A stretch of 64,000 nt of DNA from Alphaproteobacteria bacterium (GCA_024275895.1 JAJRYE010000044.1:1-64000), one strand, 5' to 3'. Positions 18,144 to 28,660 are shown, counted from the stretch's first letter. Translations and numbers: made by a program. Notes: generated by a model from the letters alone, not told the origin.

Positions 18144-19634
18144 ATGAGCAAGAAACAAAAGAAACCGGTAAAGCCAAAAGCGCGCCTGCCCAAGGGGCTG
18201 CGCGATGTCTATGGCGCTGAAGTGCGCGCCATGCAGGCCATGGTCGAAAAGGTGCGCCGCGTTTACGAGCTCTACGGCTTTGAACCGCTCATCACCCCAG
18301 CGCTGGAATACACCGATGCGCTGGGCAAGTTCCTGCCCGATGTGGACCGCCCGAACGCCGGGGTGTTCTCGTTGCAGGATGAAGACGGGCAGTGGATGTC
18401 CCTGCGCTATGATCTCACCGCCCCGCTGGCGCGCTATGTGGCGCAAAACTTCGACGCTTTGCCAAAACCCTTCCGCCGCTACCAGAGCGGTCAGGTCTGG
18501 CGTAACGAAAAACCCGGTCCGGGGCGCTACCGCCAGTTCGAGCAGTTCGACGCCGACACCGTCGGCGCCCCCCCCGGCGCGGCGGATGCCGAAATGTGCA
18601 TGATGATGGCCGATTGCATGGAAGCGCTCGGCATTGCCCGCGGCGATTATCTCATCCGCATCAACAACCGCAAGCTGCTTGATGCGGTGCTGGAGAAAAT
18701 CGGCGTTGATGCCGCTCCCGACAATCCGCAGCGCCTGATCGTCCTGCGCGCCATGGACAAGCTCGACCGGCTGGGGCCGGATGCCGTTCGCGCGCTGTTG
18801 GGCAAGGGCCGCAAGGATGAGTCCGGCGATTATACCAAGGGTGCCGAACTTGAAGCGCAGGCGATTGAAACCGCAATGGCCTTTGTGAGCGCCGGTGCCG
18901 CCAGCCATGATGAAACTCTCACCCGGCTGCAAGAACTGGTATCGGGCTCTCCGGTGGGCGAAGCGGGAATTGCCGAATTGCGCCGGATGAGCGCGCTGTT
19001 TGAAGCGGCAAATTACGGCTCCGACAGGGTGGTTTTTGACCCCTCCATCGTGCGCGGGCTCGATTATTATACCGGCCCGGTCTTTGAAGCTGAACTCACC
19101 TTTGAGGCGAGGAACGAAGACGGCGAGATCACCCGTTTCGGCTCAGTGGGCGGCGGTGGGCGCTATGACGGGCTGGTAGCGCGCTTTAAGGGCCAGCCGG
19201 TTCCGGCTACCGGTATATCGCTGGGGCTGAGCCGCCTTTATGCCGCCCTTCTCGCGCTTGGCAAGCTGGAGAGCGCTTCCCTTGCCGCGCCGGTGATCGT
19301 GCTGGTGATGGACAAGGACGAGATGGCCGGCTATCAGGCCATGGCGCATGAGCTGCGCGCGGCCGGGATCAGGGCGGAAGTTTATATGGGCGGCTCAGGC
19401 ATGCGCGCCCAGATGAAATATGCCGACAGGCGCGGCGCGCCCGCCGTGGTGATCGAAGGCGGCGATGAGCGCGAAAAGGGCGAGGTGACCATCAAGGATC
19501 TCGTGCTGGGGGCGCAAAAATCCAAAGAGATCACTGATAACGAGGAATGGCGTTCCGGTCAGGCGGCCCAGGTCAGCGTGGCGCGCAAGGACCTTGTGGC
19601 GCAAATCAGAAAAATACTGGAGCAGAACCGATGA
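18144..19634 (+). CDS. hisS: Histidine--tRNA ligase
   Basis: HisS charges tRNA-His in the cytoplasm. The 496-residue class II synthetase begins with a lysine-rich lead ([20 protein letters not shown]) and shows motif 2 in [14 protein letters not shown] and [12 protein letters not shown], the histidine-binding REF.QFD variant RQFEQFDAD, and the histidine A motif [11 protein letters not shown]. The C-terminal anticodon domain begins near residue 400. The length matches the longer alphaproteobacterial form. The start follows the usual N-terminus; an upstream frame from 18069 is non-homologous leader. Its stop overlaps the next gene by ATGA. Confidence 0.96.
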   Translation: MSKKQKKPVKPKARLPKGLRDVYGAEVRAMQAMVEKVRRVYELYGFEPLITPALEYTDALGKFLPDVDRPNAGVFSLQDEDGQWMSLRYDLTAPLARYVAQNFDALPKPFRRYQSGQVWRNEKPGPGRYRQFEQFDADTVGAPPGAADAEMCMMMADCMEALGIARGDYLIRINNRKLLDAVLEKIGVDAAPDNPQRLIVLRAMDKLDRLGPDAVRALLGKGRKDESGDYTKGAELEAQAIETAMAFVSAGAASHDETLTRLQELVSGSPVGEAGIAELRRMSALFEAANYGSDRVVFDPSIVRGLDYYTGPVFEAELTFEARNEDGEITRFGSVGGGGRYDGLVARFKGQPVPATGISLGLSRLYAALLALGKLESASLAAPVIVLVMDKDEMAGYQAMAHELRAAGIRAEVYMGGSGMRAQMKYADRRGAPAVVIEGGDEREKGEVTIKDLVLGAQKSKEITDNEEWRSGQAAQVSVARKDLVAQIRKILEQNR

Positions 19635-20515
19635 GCCCGCGCATCCGGGGCATTTTGCCCGCCGCACTCACCTCGTTCAACGCTGATTTTTCCGTCAACA
19701 TGGCAAAGCTCACGGCGTTTTACGCCGAATTGCTGGAGGCAGGCTGTGACGGCATTGTCTCCATGGGCACCACCAGCGAGGCCAACTCGCTATCCTTCGC
19801 CGAACGGCTCTCTATCATGGAGGCGGTGGCCGAGGCGGGTTTGAGCGGGCGCACCATTGTCGGGGTGGGTTGCTGCAATCTGCCCGAGACCGTGGCTCTG
19901 GCCAAGGAGGCTTGCCAGAGCGGCGCAGCGGGGGTTCTGGTGATGCCGCCCTTCTTTTACCGTGATGTCTCTCAGGAAGGGGTTTTCGCCGCTTACGCTC
20001 ATACCATCGAGATGATCGGCGCCGATCAAATCCCGTTTTACATTTATGACTTTCCCAAAATGTCAGGCATTGATATCGCGCTGGAGACCATCATTCGCCT
20101 GCGCGAGGCCTTCCCCGGCGTCATTGCGGGGCTCAAGAACAGCTCCGGCGATTTTGCCGAGATGAAGCAACAGCGTGAAGCGCTGGAGGATTTTGATATC
20201 TTCAGCGGCACCGAGGAATATCTGCTCGATGGCCTGCGCGCGGGCCTTGCGGGCAGCATTTCGGCAACGTTTAATCTTTTTGCCAAAGAAGGCGCGGCGC
20301 TGATGCAGAACTGGCAGGGGCCGGAGGCCGATGCCTTGCAGGACAAGCTCACCCGCAAACGCCGCACGGTGGCCGCCTTTCCGCTTTTCCCCGCCGCCAA
20401 GGGGCTCGTTGCCCGGCGCAAGGGCGATGAAAGTTGGGCCAATATCCGCCCGCCGCAAATGCCGCTGGGCGCGGACATCATTGAGGAACTGGACCGGAAA
20501 CTTGGCGCTGTTTGA
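19631..20515 (+). CDS. DHDPS/NAL-family class I aldolase
   Basis: This 294-residue TIM-barrel protein belongs to the dihydrodipicolinate synthase/N-acetylneuraminate lyase family. The GTTSE motif is near residue 44, the tyrosine of the catalytic relay is in FYIYDFP near residue 138, and the Schiff-base lysine is in [10 protein letters not shown] near residue 166. These residues show a working pyruvate aldolase or related lyase, but substrate specificity cannot be read. True DapA usually has GTTGE and different neighbours. The ATGA overlap with hisS and seven-base gap to hisZ tie its expression to histidine genes, with no known biochemical reason. Confidence 0.85.
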   Translation: MSPRIRGILPAALTSFNADFSVNMAKLTAFYAELLEAGCDGIVSMGTTSEANSLSFAERLSIMEAVAEAGLSGRTIVGVGCCNLPETVALAKEACQSGAAGVLVMPPFFYRDVSQEGVFAAYAHTIEMIGADQIPFYIYDFPKMSGIDIALETIIRLREAFPGVIAGLKNSSGDFAEMKQQREALEDFDIFSGTEEYLLDGLRAGLAGSISATFNLFAKEGAALMQNWQGPEADALQDKLTRKRRTVAAFPLFPAAKGLVARRKGDESWANIRPPQMPLGADIIEELDRKLGAV

Positions 20516-20521
20516 CAGATC

Positions 20522-21754
20522 ATGACGCAAAAATCAGCTGATACGCTGGACGCTCTGGGCGCGATTGAAAAGGCTGTGCTGGGCGTTTTCAGGCAAGCGG
20601 GCGGCGAACGGGTCGCCCCGGACATTCTGCAACCGGCCGACCCGTTTCTTGACCGGCTGGGCGAGAGCATCCGCGCCCGGACCTATGTTTTTACCGATCC
20701 GGGCGGCGCGGAGCTTTGCCTGCGGCCCGATTTTACCCTGCCGGTGGCCCGCATCTATCTGGCCCGCAACCCCGATTGCCTTGCCCCGCGCTGTTACAGC
20801 TACTCTGGCCCCGCCTTTCGCTATCAAAACAAGTGGAAAATCAGGCAAGGCCACGCCGCCAACGCGACTGCCCATGAAGCCGCCCGTACCACCGTGGAGC
20901 ATCCGCGCGAGTTCGAACAGATCGGCATCGAGTGCTTTCATTATCATGATTTTGAAGCGGCGGACGCCCGCATCGCCGGGCTGAGCGCAAAGGCGCTCCG
21001 GCAAGCGGGGCTCACGGGTTTTACCCTGCATCTCGGTGATCCGGGAATTTTCCGCGCCCTGCTGGAACAGATCGAGATGCCGCCGCGCTGGCGACGCCGC
21101 CTGCTGCACAAATTCTGGCGTCCCGATGCCTTCCACGCCCTGCTGGTAAGCCTTGGCGAATATGGCGCGGCCATGCGGGCCAGGAGCCGCGAGAAGGAAC
21201 TGCTGGAGGAGCTTGCCGCGCTTTCGCCCAAAGCCGTGGCAAGGCGAATTGACAAGACCCTTGAGGCGCAAAACATCCCCTTGTTCGGCGGGCGCTCCGT
21301 TGAGGAGATCGCCGCGCGCATGCTGGAACATGCTGCGGACCGGGCCGCCGAAGCGCTTGCGGATGAGCATGTCCGGCGGATTCAGAATTATCTGCAAATC
21401 AGTGGCAACCCGCGCAAATGCCTTGAGACCATCTCGGCTCTGACGCAAGGGGACGGTATCGACCTTGGCGCGGCGCTTACCGCCTTTGCCCGCCGCCTTG
21501 ATTTGCTTGAAGCGCAGGGTTTTGATCTGGACACGGCGCGTTTTGACACTGAATTTGGCCGCCAGTTTGAATATTATTCCGGCTTTGTGTTCCAGCTTGA
21601 AGCCCCGGCGGGGTTTTGGGGCGGTCCTCTTGCAGGCGGCGGGCGCTATGACGATCTGTTGCAGGAGCTGGGCGCGCCGCATAAAGTTCCCGCAGTGGGC
21701 GCGGCGCTGCACCCCGAGCGTATTCTCGCGGCGCGAAAGGGCATGGGCCGATGA
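20522..21754 (+). CDS. hisZ: ATP phosphoribosyltransferase regulatory subunit
   Basis: HisZ is a histidyl-tRNA synthetase paralogue that does not charge tRNA but forms a complex with short HisG and makes it histidine-sensitive. The 410-residue protein keeps class II synthetase motifs such as [14 protein letters not shown] near residue 72 and FRYQNKWKI near residue 99, and the GGGRYDDLL element near residue 373. It lacks the HisS anticodon domain. It overlaps hisG by ATGA, and the pairing with a 232-residue HisG is the expected one. Confidence 0.93.
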   Translation: MTQKSADTLDALGAIEKAVLGVFRQAGGERVAPDILQPADPFLDRLGESIRARTYVFTDPGGAELCLRPDFTLPVARIYLARNPDCLAPRCYSYSGPAFRYQNKWKIRQGHAANATAHEAARTTVEHPREFEQIGIECFHYHDFEAADARIAGLSAKALRQAGLTGFTLHLGDPGIFRALLEQIEMPPRWRRRLLHKFWRPDAFHALLVSLGEYGAAMRARSREKELLEELAALSPKAVARRIDKTLEAQNIPLFGGRSVEEIAARMLEHAADRAAEALADEHVRRIQNYLQISGNPRKCLETISALTQGDGIDLGAALTAFARRLDLLEAQGFDLDTARFDTEFGRQFEYYSGFVFQLEAPAGFWGGPLAGGGRYDDLLQELGAPHKVPAVGAALHPERILAARKGMGR

Positions 21755-22449
21755 GCGAAAAACTGATTCTGGCCATCCCCAGCAAGGGGCGGCTGATGGA
21801 AAAGACCATCAAACTGTTCACGCAAGCCGGTATGCGCATTGTCAAAACCGGGCATGAGCGCGGCTATCGCGGCAAAATAACAGAGCTGGAAGGGGTTGAG
21901 GTGGCTTTCCTCTCGGCCTCGGAAATTGCCGCCAATCTGCGCCGCGGCGAAGTGCATCTCGGGGTTACCGGCGAGGATTTGCTGCGCGAATTGATGGATG
22001 ATATTGACAACCATGTCCAGATTGCCAAACGCCTCGGCTTTGGCCACGCCGATGTGATTGTCGCGGTGCCGCAAGCCTGGCTCGATGTGCGCGATATGGC
22101 CGATCTTGACGAGGTGGCGCTGGCCTACCATGCTCGCCACGGCCGCCGTTTGCGCGTGGCGACCAAATATATCAATCTCACAAGGGATTTTTTTGCATCC
22201 CACGGTCTGGCCGGTTACCGGATTGTCGAGAGTCTTGGTGCCACTGAAGGCGCTCCGGCGGCAGGCTCGGCCGAAGCGATTGTTGATATCACCTCGACTG
22301 GATCGACACTGGCGGCGAACCATCTGAAAATTCTCGAAGATGGTCTGGTCCTGCGCTCCGAAGCCGTGCTGGCCATGACCAGAATGCAGCTTTCCGAAAC
22401 TGCCAAAAGCCTCCGCGGCCAGATTGTTTCCGCACTGGGCGGAAGCTGA
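21751..22449 (+). CDS. hisG: ATP phosphoribosyltransferase, short form
   Basis: HisG catalyses the first step of histidine synthesis, joining ATP and PRPP. At 232 residues it is the short form, which lacks the regulatory C-terminal domain and needs HisZ. Visible family elements are [11 protein letters not shown] near residue 8, LGVTGEDLL near residue 70 and the PRPP loop region [17 protein letters not shown] near residue 178. It ends the hisS-aldolase-hisZ-hisG group, and its stop lies 11 bases from the stop of the convergent sigma-54 activator. Confidence 0.95.
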   Translation: MSEKLILAIPSKGRLMEKTIKLFTQAGMRIVKTGHERGYRGKITELEGVEVAFLSASEIAANLRRGEVHLGVTGEDLLRELMDDIDNHVQIAKRLGFGHADVIVAVPQAWLDVRDMADLDEVALAYHARHGRRLRVATKYINLTRDFFASHGLAGYRIVESLGATEGAPAAGSAEAIVDITSTGSTLAANHLKILEDGLVLRSEAVLAMTRMQLSETAKSLRGQIVSALGGS

Positions 22450-22460
22450 GGCAGGCTTGA

Positions 22461-23558
22461 CTACGCCGCCTTTTGGGCTTTCCAGCTCAGTTTCTTGCGG
22501 TAAATCGTTGAGGGGCTGATATCCAGATGCACGGCGGCCATGTTTATATTGCCGTTGCACAGCTCGATAGCGCGCTCGATAATCTCTTTTTCTTCCAGCC
22601 ACAGCGGCCTGATATCAACAAGTCCGGGCGGATTTTCATTCCGGGCCGCCAGCGCTGGCGGCGCCGGGTCGTGGGGTGAAACGGATTTGAACATCTGGTT
22701 CAGGGCGCTCACCGCCAGATCAGGGTGCACGCCGGAATCGTGCTGGCTGCGCGCCAGCGCCAGCGGCAGCTTCCGGGCGCAAACCCTACCCCCTTCATTC
22801 ATCACCACAATATTATAGATCACATTTTCCAGCTCGCGGACATTCCCCGGCCAGAAATAGTTGAGCAGGAGAGCCTGCGTTTTGGCTGAAAACCCGGTAA
22901 AATTCTTGTTCTCTGATTTGGATATCCGACTCAGGAAATAATTGGCAATGCGCAAGATATCATCGCCGCGCTCGCGCAGCGGCGGCAGGTGCAGCGGCAC
23001 CACATGCAACCGGTAATACAAATCCTCGCGGAAACGCCCCGCCCGGACCTCCTCAAGCGGATTCTTGTTGGTGGCGCAGACAATGCGGACATCGACCTTG
23101 TGCGGACATGAACCGCCGACTTTGGTGATAATCCCGGTTTGCACGAAGCGCAGCAACTTGGCCTGCAAATCCAGACTCATCTCGCAGATTTCGTCAAAAA
23201 ACAGCGTGCCGCCATCGGCCTGAATTGCCGCCCCGTCGCGGTTGGTCACCGCGCCGGTAAAGGCGCCGCGCACATGGCCAAAAATTTCCGATTCCATCAA
23301 ATCGCGCGGAATGGCGCTGGAATTGATACAGACAAGCCGGCCATGGTCGCGTCCGCTGCGCTTGTGAAGCGCCTCGGCGCACAACTCCTTGCCCGTGCCG
23401 CTCTCGCCGGTGACAAAAACGGTAGCGCTGGAAGAGGCGACCTGTTTGAGAAGGCGGTAAACATTATGCATCGGCTCCGAGTTGCCGATAAACCGTTCAA
23501 AATCCCCCGTCCCGGTATATTCCGGTTTTGTGGATGAAGAGGCGGCCTGAGCATTCAT
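22461..23558 (-). CDS. Sigma-54 interaction domain activator without receiver domain
   Basis: This protein is an AAA+ enhancer-binding activator of sigma-54 RNA polymerase. The AAA+ domain begins almost at once (FIGNSEPMHNVYRLL), with Walker A GESGTGKE, the sigma-54 loop GAFTGA, Walker B GGTLFFDEI and the arginine region FREDLYYRL. The C-terminal Fis-type helix-turn-helix (NINMAAVHLDISPSTIYRKK) is complete. There is no N-terminal receiver, GAF or PAS domain, so activity may be set by expression level or by a partner. The start is either 23558, with AGGGG six bases upstream (used here, 365 residues), or 23579. Its target promoters are not obvious in this window. Confidence 0.88.
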   Translation of the reverse strand: MNAQAASSSTKPEYTGTGDFERFIGNSEPMHNVYRLLKQVASSSATVFVTGESGTGKELCAEALHKRSGRDHGRLVCINSSAIPRDLMESEIFGHVRGAFTGAVTNRDGAAIQADGGTLFFDEICEMSLDLQAKLLRFVQTGIITKVGGSCPHKVDVRIVCATNKNPLEEVRAGRFREDLYYRLHVVPLHLPPLRERGDDILRIANYFLSRISKSENKNFTGFSAKTQALLLNYFWPGNVRELENVIYNIVVMNEGGRVCARKLPLALARSQHDSGVHPDLAVSALNQMFKSVSPHDPAPPALAARNENPPGLVDIRPLWLEEKEIIERAIELCNGNINMAAVHLDISPSTIYRKKLSWKAQKAA

Positions 23559-23743
23559 ATTGACCCCTGTCCCCGGCATTTTGTCGTGGGTTTGCCTTCT
23601 TGAAAACTAATGCTGTCTAACGGGGCGCAATCTGCGCGCATATGGTTAACAATCCCTTAACCTTTATAACAAACAGGTGATACAAAAAGAAAAAGGGGTA
23701 CTGCAAGTGCCGCATCCCCTGACAAATTGCTCCGGCATGCGGC

Positions 23744-24298
23744 TTACTTGATCCGGTTGGTGTGGAACACCATATCATCGCCGTCCGCCCCCTTGTGACA
23801 GGCGATGCAGCCCTTGTCGGCGCCCCTGGCGATGCGCCCGGCGAGCTTCATCTTTTTAGGGTTCATATGCAGCGAGCCATTGGGCTTGTATTTGACCCAG
23901 AACCAGTCCTTGTTCTCGGTATCATAGCCTTTTTCGCGTTTGAACATCACGGTAATGGCCTTGATATGCCTTGCCGGATCATTGGCCGCATCCTCAACTT
24001 AAAGCCCCGCCGGGCCAAAATTCTTCTTGATAATCACAGTTCCCTTATGGCCCTTCACGGTAAGGCTTGTATCAAGCGTCTCCAATATGGCGCCATGGGG
24101 CTCAGAGCCCTCATAGGGGCGGGTGCGGATGGAATCCGCACCGACAAGCCGCGCCGCTTTCATGGCGCTCCACAGCACTTTGGAATATAAAACGCTGGCC
24201 TTGTCGCCAAAAGGCGGCCCGCCGGCAGCGAGCGCCGCGCCGCCCATCCCCAGTAAAGCGGCAAGACCAGCGGCTGCAAATACGGTTGAATATTTCAT
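23744..24298 (-). pseudogene. Cytochrome P460 family gene interrupted by an in-frame TAA
   Basis: The reading frame starts with a signal peptide (MKYSTVFAAAGLAALLGMGG) and gives P460-family sequence to NFGPAGL. It then meets a TAA at 23999-24001 and continues in the same frame with VEDAANDPARHIKAITVMFK, KDWFWVKY and the heme site KGCIACHKG. Both halves are collinear with P460 proteins, and only the stop codon breaks them. The truncated product would be exported without its heme. P460 proteins oxidise hydroxylamine or handle NO in the periplasm. A recent nonsense mutation (one base from AAA, GAA or CAA) is the simplest reading; a sequencing error or readthrough are alternatives. Confidence 0.8.
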
Positions 24299-24433
24299 GG
24301 TATAGCTCCTGATTATATAGAATATGAAAGCTATACTATCCGGCCCTGTCTAACGTCTGGATCAAGTCTTGTCACAGCTATGTGCGCCGGGCGTGAGCGG
24401 GCCGATGCCATTAAGATCAAAAGATGAAGCGCT

Positions 24434-25621
24434 CTAAAAAAACGCCTGAATGCCGGTTTGTGCCCGCCCCAGAATGAGGGCGTGGATATCATGGGTGCCC
24501 TCATAGGTGTTGACGGTTTCCAGATTCATCATATGGCGGATGACGTGATATTCATCCGAAATGCCGTTGGCGCCGTGCATGTCGCGGGCGGTTCGCGCAA
24601 TATCGAGCGCCTTGCCGCAATTGTTGCGCTTCATCAGGGAGATGGCCTGCGGCGCGAGTTTGCCGGCGTCCATGAGGCGGCCGAGCCGCAAGGCGCCCGT
24701 GAGCCCCAGAGTGATCTCGGTCTGCATATCGGCGAGTTTCTTCTGGATCAGCTGGGTTGCGGCCAGCGGGCGGCCGAATTGCTTGCGCTCCATCACATAT
24801 TCGCGCGCCGCGAACCAGCAGGCCTCAGCGGCCCCCATCACCCCCCAGGCGATGCCAAAGCGCGCCTGGTTGAGACAGCCGAAGGGACCCGACAAGCCCT
24901 TTGCGCCGGGCAGCAGGTTTTCTGCCGGGACATGAACATCCTGAAGCGCGATCTGCCCGGTGATCGAGGCGCGCAGGGAAAACTTGCCTTCGATTTTAGG
25001 GGTGGAAAACCCTTCCATTCCGCGCTCGGCAACAAAACCGCGAATATGAGTTCCGTCTTCTTCTTCCAGCTTGGCCCAGATGATGGCGATATCGGCAATC
25101 GGCGCATTGGTGATCCATGACTTGGTGCCGTTGAGGATATAGCCATCTCCTGATTTGACAGCCCTTGTGGCCATGCCGCCCGGATCCGAGCCAAAATCAG
25201 GCTCGGTGAGGCCAAAACAGCCGATCATCTCGCCCGATATCAAAGGGGGGAGATACTTCTGCTTTTGTGCGCTGGAGCCATAGGCGGCGATGGGGTGAAT
25301 AACGAGGGAGTTTTGCACGCTCATCGCCGAGCGGTAGCCTGAATCCACCCTCTCGATCTCGCGCGCCGCCAGCCCGTAAGCCACATAACCAAGCCCCGCC
25401 CCGCCCAGCGTCTCGGGCAGAGTCACGCCCAGCAGCCCAAGCGCGCCCATCTCACGCATGATTGCGGGATCAAAATGCTCGGAGCGGTTGGCCGCGATCA
25501 CTCCGGGAAGCAGCTTGTCCCGGGCGTAAGCCTGGGCGGTGTCGCGCACCATGCGTTCTTCTTCACCCAGTTCTTCATCAAGCAAAAGCGGGTCGGTCCA
25601 GTTGAAATTCGGTGTCGGCAT
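24434..25621 (-). CDS. gcdH: Glutaryl-CoA dehydrogenase (acyl-CoA dehydrogenase family)
   Basis: GcdH oxidises and decarboxylates glutaryl-CoA to crotonyl-CoA in lysine and tryptophan breakdown, passing electrons to ETF. The 395-residue protein opens [13 protein letters not shown], typical of this branch. It has the FAD/substrate motif [15 protein letters not shown] near residue 135 and ends with [16 protein letters not shown], where the Glu is the catalytic base and the segment is diagnostic for GcdH. It starts 17 bases after the M16 gene stop and may be the last gene of that operon. No strong ribosome-binding site is visible. Confidence 0.93.
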   Translation of the reverse strand: MPTPNFNWTDPLLLDEELGEEERMVRDTAQAYARDKLLPGVIAANRSEHFDPAIMREMGALGLLGVTLPETLGGAGLGYVAYGLAAREIERVDSGYRSAMSVQNSLVIHPIAAYGSSAQKQKYLPPLISGEMIGCFGLTEPDFGSDPGGMATRAVKSGDGYILNGTKSWITNAPIADIAIIWAKLEEEDGTHIRGFVAERGMEGFSTPKIEGKFSLRASITGQIALQDVHVPAENLLPGAKGLSGPFGCLNQARFGIAWGVMGAAEACWFAAREYVMERKQFGRPLAATQLIQKKLADMQTEITLGLTGALRLGRLMDAGKLAPQAISLMKRNNCGKALDIARTARDMHGANGISDEYHVIRHMMNLETVNTYEGTHDIHALILGRAQTGIQAFF

Positions 25622-25638
25622 GCTGTTTTTTCAATCTG

Positions 25639-26982
25639 TTATTGCGTTTTTTTCAGCCCGTCCGGCGTTCCCACCACGACGACACGCATATTTTCCTCTT
25701 TCAGCAGGCGTTTGGCAACCCTGGCGATATCTTCTGCCGTGACCGCCTTGATGCGAGCATTGCGCGTGTCGATATAATCAATGCCCAGTTCTTCCATCTG
25801 GATGGAAATCAGCTGCCCGGCAATCTTGGAGCTTGAATCAAAGCGCAGGGGATAAGAGCCGGTCAGATAGGTTTTGGCCGAACTCAGCTCCTCCGCCGTA
25901 ACCCCGGATTCGGCCATGCGGGCAATCTCCTTGCGGATCAGATCAATCGCCTCGGCAACACTGGAGTTTTTGGTCGAGGCGCTGCCCATGATGGCCCCGG
26001 CATGGGCAAGCGGCAGAAGGAAGGAATAGACCGAATAGGTCAGGCCGCGTTTTTCCCGCACTTCCTCGGTGAGGCGCGAGGAAAACCCGCCGCCGCCGAG
26101 AATATAGTTCATCACGAAAGCCGGGATAAAATCCTTGTCGTGGCGTTTCATCCCCCCCATGCCGAAAACGATGACCGATTGTGGAATATCCATTTCGATA
26201 ACCTGCAAATCCGGTTTTGCCGGCACTTTGGCCTCCGGAATTTCACCAAGCCCGGAGGTTTCCGGCAGGTCCGAAAAGGTCTTGTCAAGCAAGGCTCCGA
26301 GGGTTTTGGCGTCGATATCGCCCACAACCGTAATGCGCATCACATCCCTGGCGATAATCTTTGCGGCAAAATCCTTCAGATCCTGCGGCGTGATGGTTCT
26401 GACTTCCTTGATGGTGCCCTTTTTGGGGCGGCCATAGGGATGGTCCCCGAAAGCGCTTTTGAACCAGGCGCGGTAAGCGAGGGTGTCCGGGTCGGTTTCC
26501 TCGCGTTTCAGCCCGGTGATGACCTGACGCCGGATGCGCGTTACCGCCTCTTCGTCAAAGCGCGGTTTGGCAAGGGCGATCTGCAACAGATGAAACGCCT
26601 CGTCGCGATTGGCGGTCAGGGTTTTCATCCTTGCGTAATACTCATCGCGTCCGGCCGAAAAGCTCAAGGACATGGTCAGTTCTTCCAGGCGGCGCTGGAA
26701 GCTGGCGCTGTCAAGATCGCCCGCGCCCTCATCCATGGTGCCCGAGAGCAGATTGACCAGGCCGCTCTTGCCCGCCGGGTCCTGCGCCGTACCGCCCTTA
26801 AAGCCCACCCGCACCGCAATCATCGGCACCGAGTGCTGCTCCACCAGCCAGGCGGTAATGCCGCCCGGAGAGACAACTTTTTGAATTCGGGTCGCGCCCG
26901 CATTTTGAACCAGCATGAACATTGCCCCTGTGAATAAGAAAATGGCGCTAAAAAGCCTTGGAAAACTTGCATACGGCCTCAT
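25639..26982 (-). CDS. M16 family protease homologue lacking the zinc motif
   Basis: This 447-residue exported protein (signal peptide within the first ~30 residues) has the two-domain M16 fold. The position of the HxxEH zinc site reads GLVNLLSGTMDEG, so zinc ligands are missing. The second half keeps the substrate-binding GGGGFSSRLTEEVREKRGLTYSV segment near residue 305. Such zinc-less proteins form heterodimers with an active M16 partner, as in mitochondrial processing peptidase. The active partner is the gene immediately upstream, overlapping by ATGA. The pair probably degrades peptides in the periplasm. Confidence 0.9.
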   Translation of the reverse strand: MRPYASFPRLFSAIFLFTGAMFMLVQNAGATRIQKVVSPGGITAWLVEQHSVPMIAVRVGFKGGTAQDPAGKSGLVNLLSGTMDEGAGDLDSASFQRRLEELTMSLSFSAGRDEYYARMKTLTANRDEAFHLLQIALAKPRFDEEAVTRIRRQVITGLKREETDPDTLAYRAWFKSAFGDHPYGRPKKGTIKEVRTITPQDLKDFAAKIIARDVMRITVVGDIDAKTLGALLDKTFSDLPETSGLGEIPEAKVPAKPDLQVIEMDIPQSVIVFGMGGMKRHDKDFIPAFVMNYILGGGGFSSRLTEEVREKRGLTYSVYSFLLPLAHAGAIMGSASTKNSSVAEAIDLIRKEIARMAESGVTAEELSSAKTYLTGSYPLRFDSSSKIAGQLISIQMEELGIDYIDTRNARIKAVTAEDIARVAKRLLKEENMRVVVVGTPDGLKKTQ

Positions 26983-28394
26983 TTCATCGCCTCCTGCCCG
27001 GCCCCTTTGGCGGGTTTTTCGGGAAGAAGGAGCCCGGTTACGGAATTTTCGGCCTTGAGGAATTTGCGCGCCGCCGCATTCACCTGGGCAACAGTCACCG
27101 CTTCAATGCGTTTTGGCCACTCAAGGACATCACGAACACTCTGGCCCGTCGTCAGCGCCGCGCCGAACATCCGCGCCATGGAGGACTGACTGTCGCGGCT
27201 GTAGATATTGTCCGAAATCAGGATGCGCTTGGCATGCTCGATCTCTTTTTTGGTAACGCCTTTTTTCAGTATTTTGGCGACCACCTCGTCAATGCCGCGC
27301 TCTACCTCATGGATATCAATCCCCGGATTGGGCACGCCGTAGAGTATGAAAGAGCCGGAATCAAGACTCGTGCCTGAATAATAGGCCCCGGCGCTGGCGG
27401 CGATTTTGCGCTTGACGATCAACTCGCGGTAAAGTCGGCTTGTCGCGCCCTGACCCAGAATTTCGGACAGGACCGAAAGCGCCTCCGCCTCGCCCTTTGC
27501 CGCCGTTGCATAGGCGCTGGTGAGATAGGAACGGCGCAAATTCGGCTGGCGCACCTTTTTATCGCGCAAGATAACCCGGCGCTCGGCCTGCGGCTTGGGC
27601 TCGCGCGGGCGCAGGCGCGGCCCGATCTTTGTCCGCACTTTGATACTGCCGTAATATTTTTCCGCCAGCGGCTTGAGATCTTCTGCCGTGATATCGCCGG
27701 CAACAACCAGAATGGCATTGTTGGGGGTATAGTATTTCTGGTAAAATTCCAGTGCATCGGCCCGCGTAAGCCGCGCAATTTCGTTTTCCCAGCCGATGAT
27801 CGGCTTGCCATATGGATGCGCCAGATAAAGTGCCGCGCTGACCTGCTCGCCAAGGCGCGAGCCCGGATCGTTGTCGATGCGCATGCGCCGCTCTTCCAGA
27901 ATGACGTCGCGCTCGGGCAGAACATCCTCGTCGCGAAGCCTGAGATTGATCATCCGGTCGGCTTCCATTTTCATCACCAGCTCCAGCCGGTCGCGGGCGA
28001 TGCGCTGGTAATAGCCGGTGTAATCCTGCGAGGTAAAGGCGTTGTCCTGACCGCCATTGCGGGCGATGATTTTGGAAAACTCGCCCGGCGCGATTGCCGA
28101 TGTACCCTTGAACATCAGGTGCTCAAGAAAATGCGCCAGGCCGGATTTGCCCGGCTCTTCATCCGCCGCCCCGACCTTGTACCATACCATATGGGTTACC
28201 ACCGGCGCGCGGTGATCCGGGATCGAGACAACCTGCATGCCGTTTGCAAGCGTGAAGGTTTTGATCTCGTCTGCCGTCTGGGCGCGGGCCGCCCCGGCAA
28301 GTAGCGTTATTGTCATCAGGGCCACCATGAAGTGTTGCAGGGGAAAGGGGGAGAAACAGCGATACACAGAACTCATCACGCGCATTTTAAACAT
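26979..28394 (-). CDS. M16 family zinc metalloprotease, active subunit
   Basis: The 471-residue precursor starts with a signal peptide or anchor ending GAARA near residue 38. It then has the inverted zinc motif HFLEHLMFKGT near residue 85, followed about 75 residues later by the third-ligand region ILEERRMRID. The C-terminal half retains the VKRKIAASAGAYY-type segment. The ATG at 28394 was chosen with AAGGA about ten bases upstream; the longer frame to 28502 is less likely. It is coupled to the zinc-less homologue by a 4-base overlap. The order ileS-lspA-DUF3035-M16-M16 is familiar from alphaproteobacteria. Confidence 0.92.
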   Translation of the reverse strand: MFKMRVMSSVYRCFSPFPLQHFMVALMTITLLAGAARAQTADEIKTFTLANGMQVVSIPDHRAPVVTHMVWYKVGAADEEPGKSGLAHFLEHLMFKGTSAIAPGEFSKIIARNGGQDNAFTSQDYTGYYQRIARDRLELVMKMEADRMINLRLRDEDVLPERDVILEERRMRIDNDPGSRLGEQVSAALYLAHPYGKPIIGWENEIARLTRADALEFYQKYYTPNNAILVVAGDITAEDLKPLAEKYYGSIKVRTKIGPRLRPREPKPQAERRVILRDKKVRQPNLRRSYLTSAYATAAKGEAEALSVLSEILGQGATSRLYRELIVKRKIAASAGAYYSGTSLDSGSFILYGVPNPGIDIHEVERGIDEVVAKILKKGVTKKEIEHAKRILISDNIYSRDSQSSMARMFGAALTTGQSVRDVLEWPKRIEAVTVAQVNAAARKFLKAENSVTGLLLPEKPAKGAGQEAMK

Positions 28395-28660
28395 GGTTAG
28401 CACATCCTTTTCGTGAAATCGGCAGAGAGCCTGAATGGCCGTCTGTAAAAAGCTCACCCCTATATATCTGGAAACAGGCTTGAAAATACAAGTCTTTACC
28501 AATCAGTTTTATGTGATTTTTACAGTGCACGGCACAACCGGACTCGTCATTTCCGCCTGCGCGTGAATAACGAAATTATTTATGTCGGACCCTGAGGCAA
28601 TTTTTCGCATCTGCGCACCCACCCCGCGTAACGCAGCGGCGCAGGCACGCGCAGGCGGGC

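Noticed and set aside
17013-18932. 639-codon open frame antisense to the receptor, cheZ and hisS
   Set aside because: This is the longest antisense frame in the window, but it spans three well-supported genes on the other strand. It is a by-product of G+C-rich codon use.
20534-21712. 392-codon frame antisense to hisZ
   Set aside because: It lies wholly inside hisZ, which is confirmed by motifs and by overlap with hisG.
23744-24298. Two independent small genes instead of a broken cytochrome P460
   Set aside because: The halves share one frame and join a continuous P460 alignment, so one interrupted gene is simpler than two.
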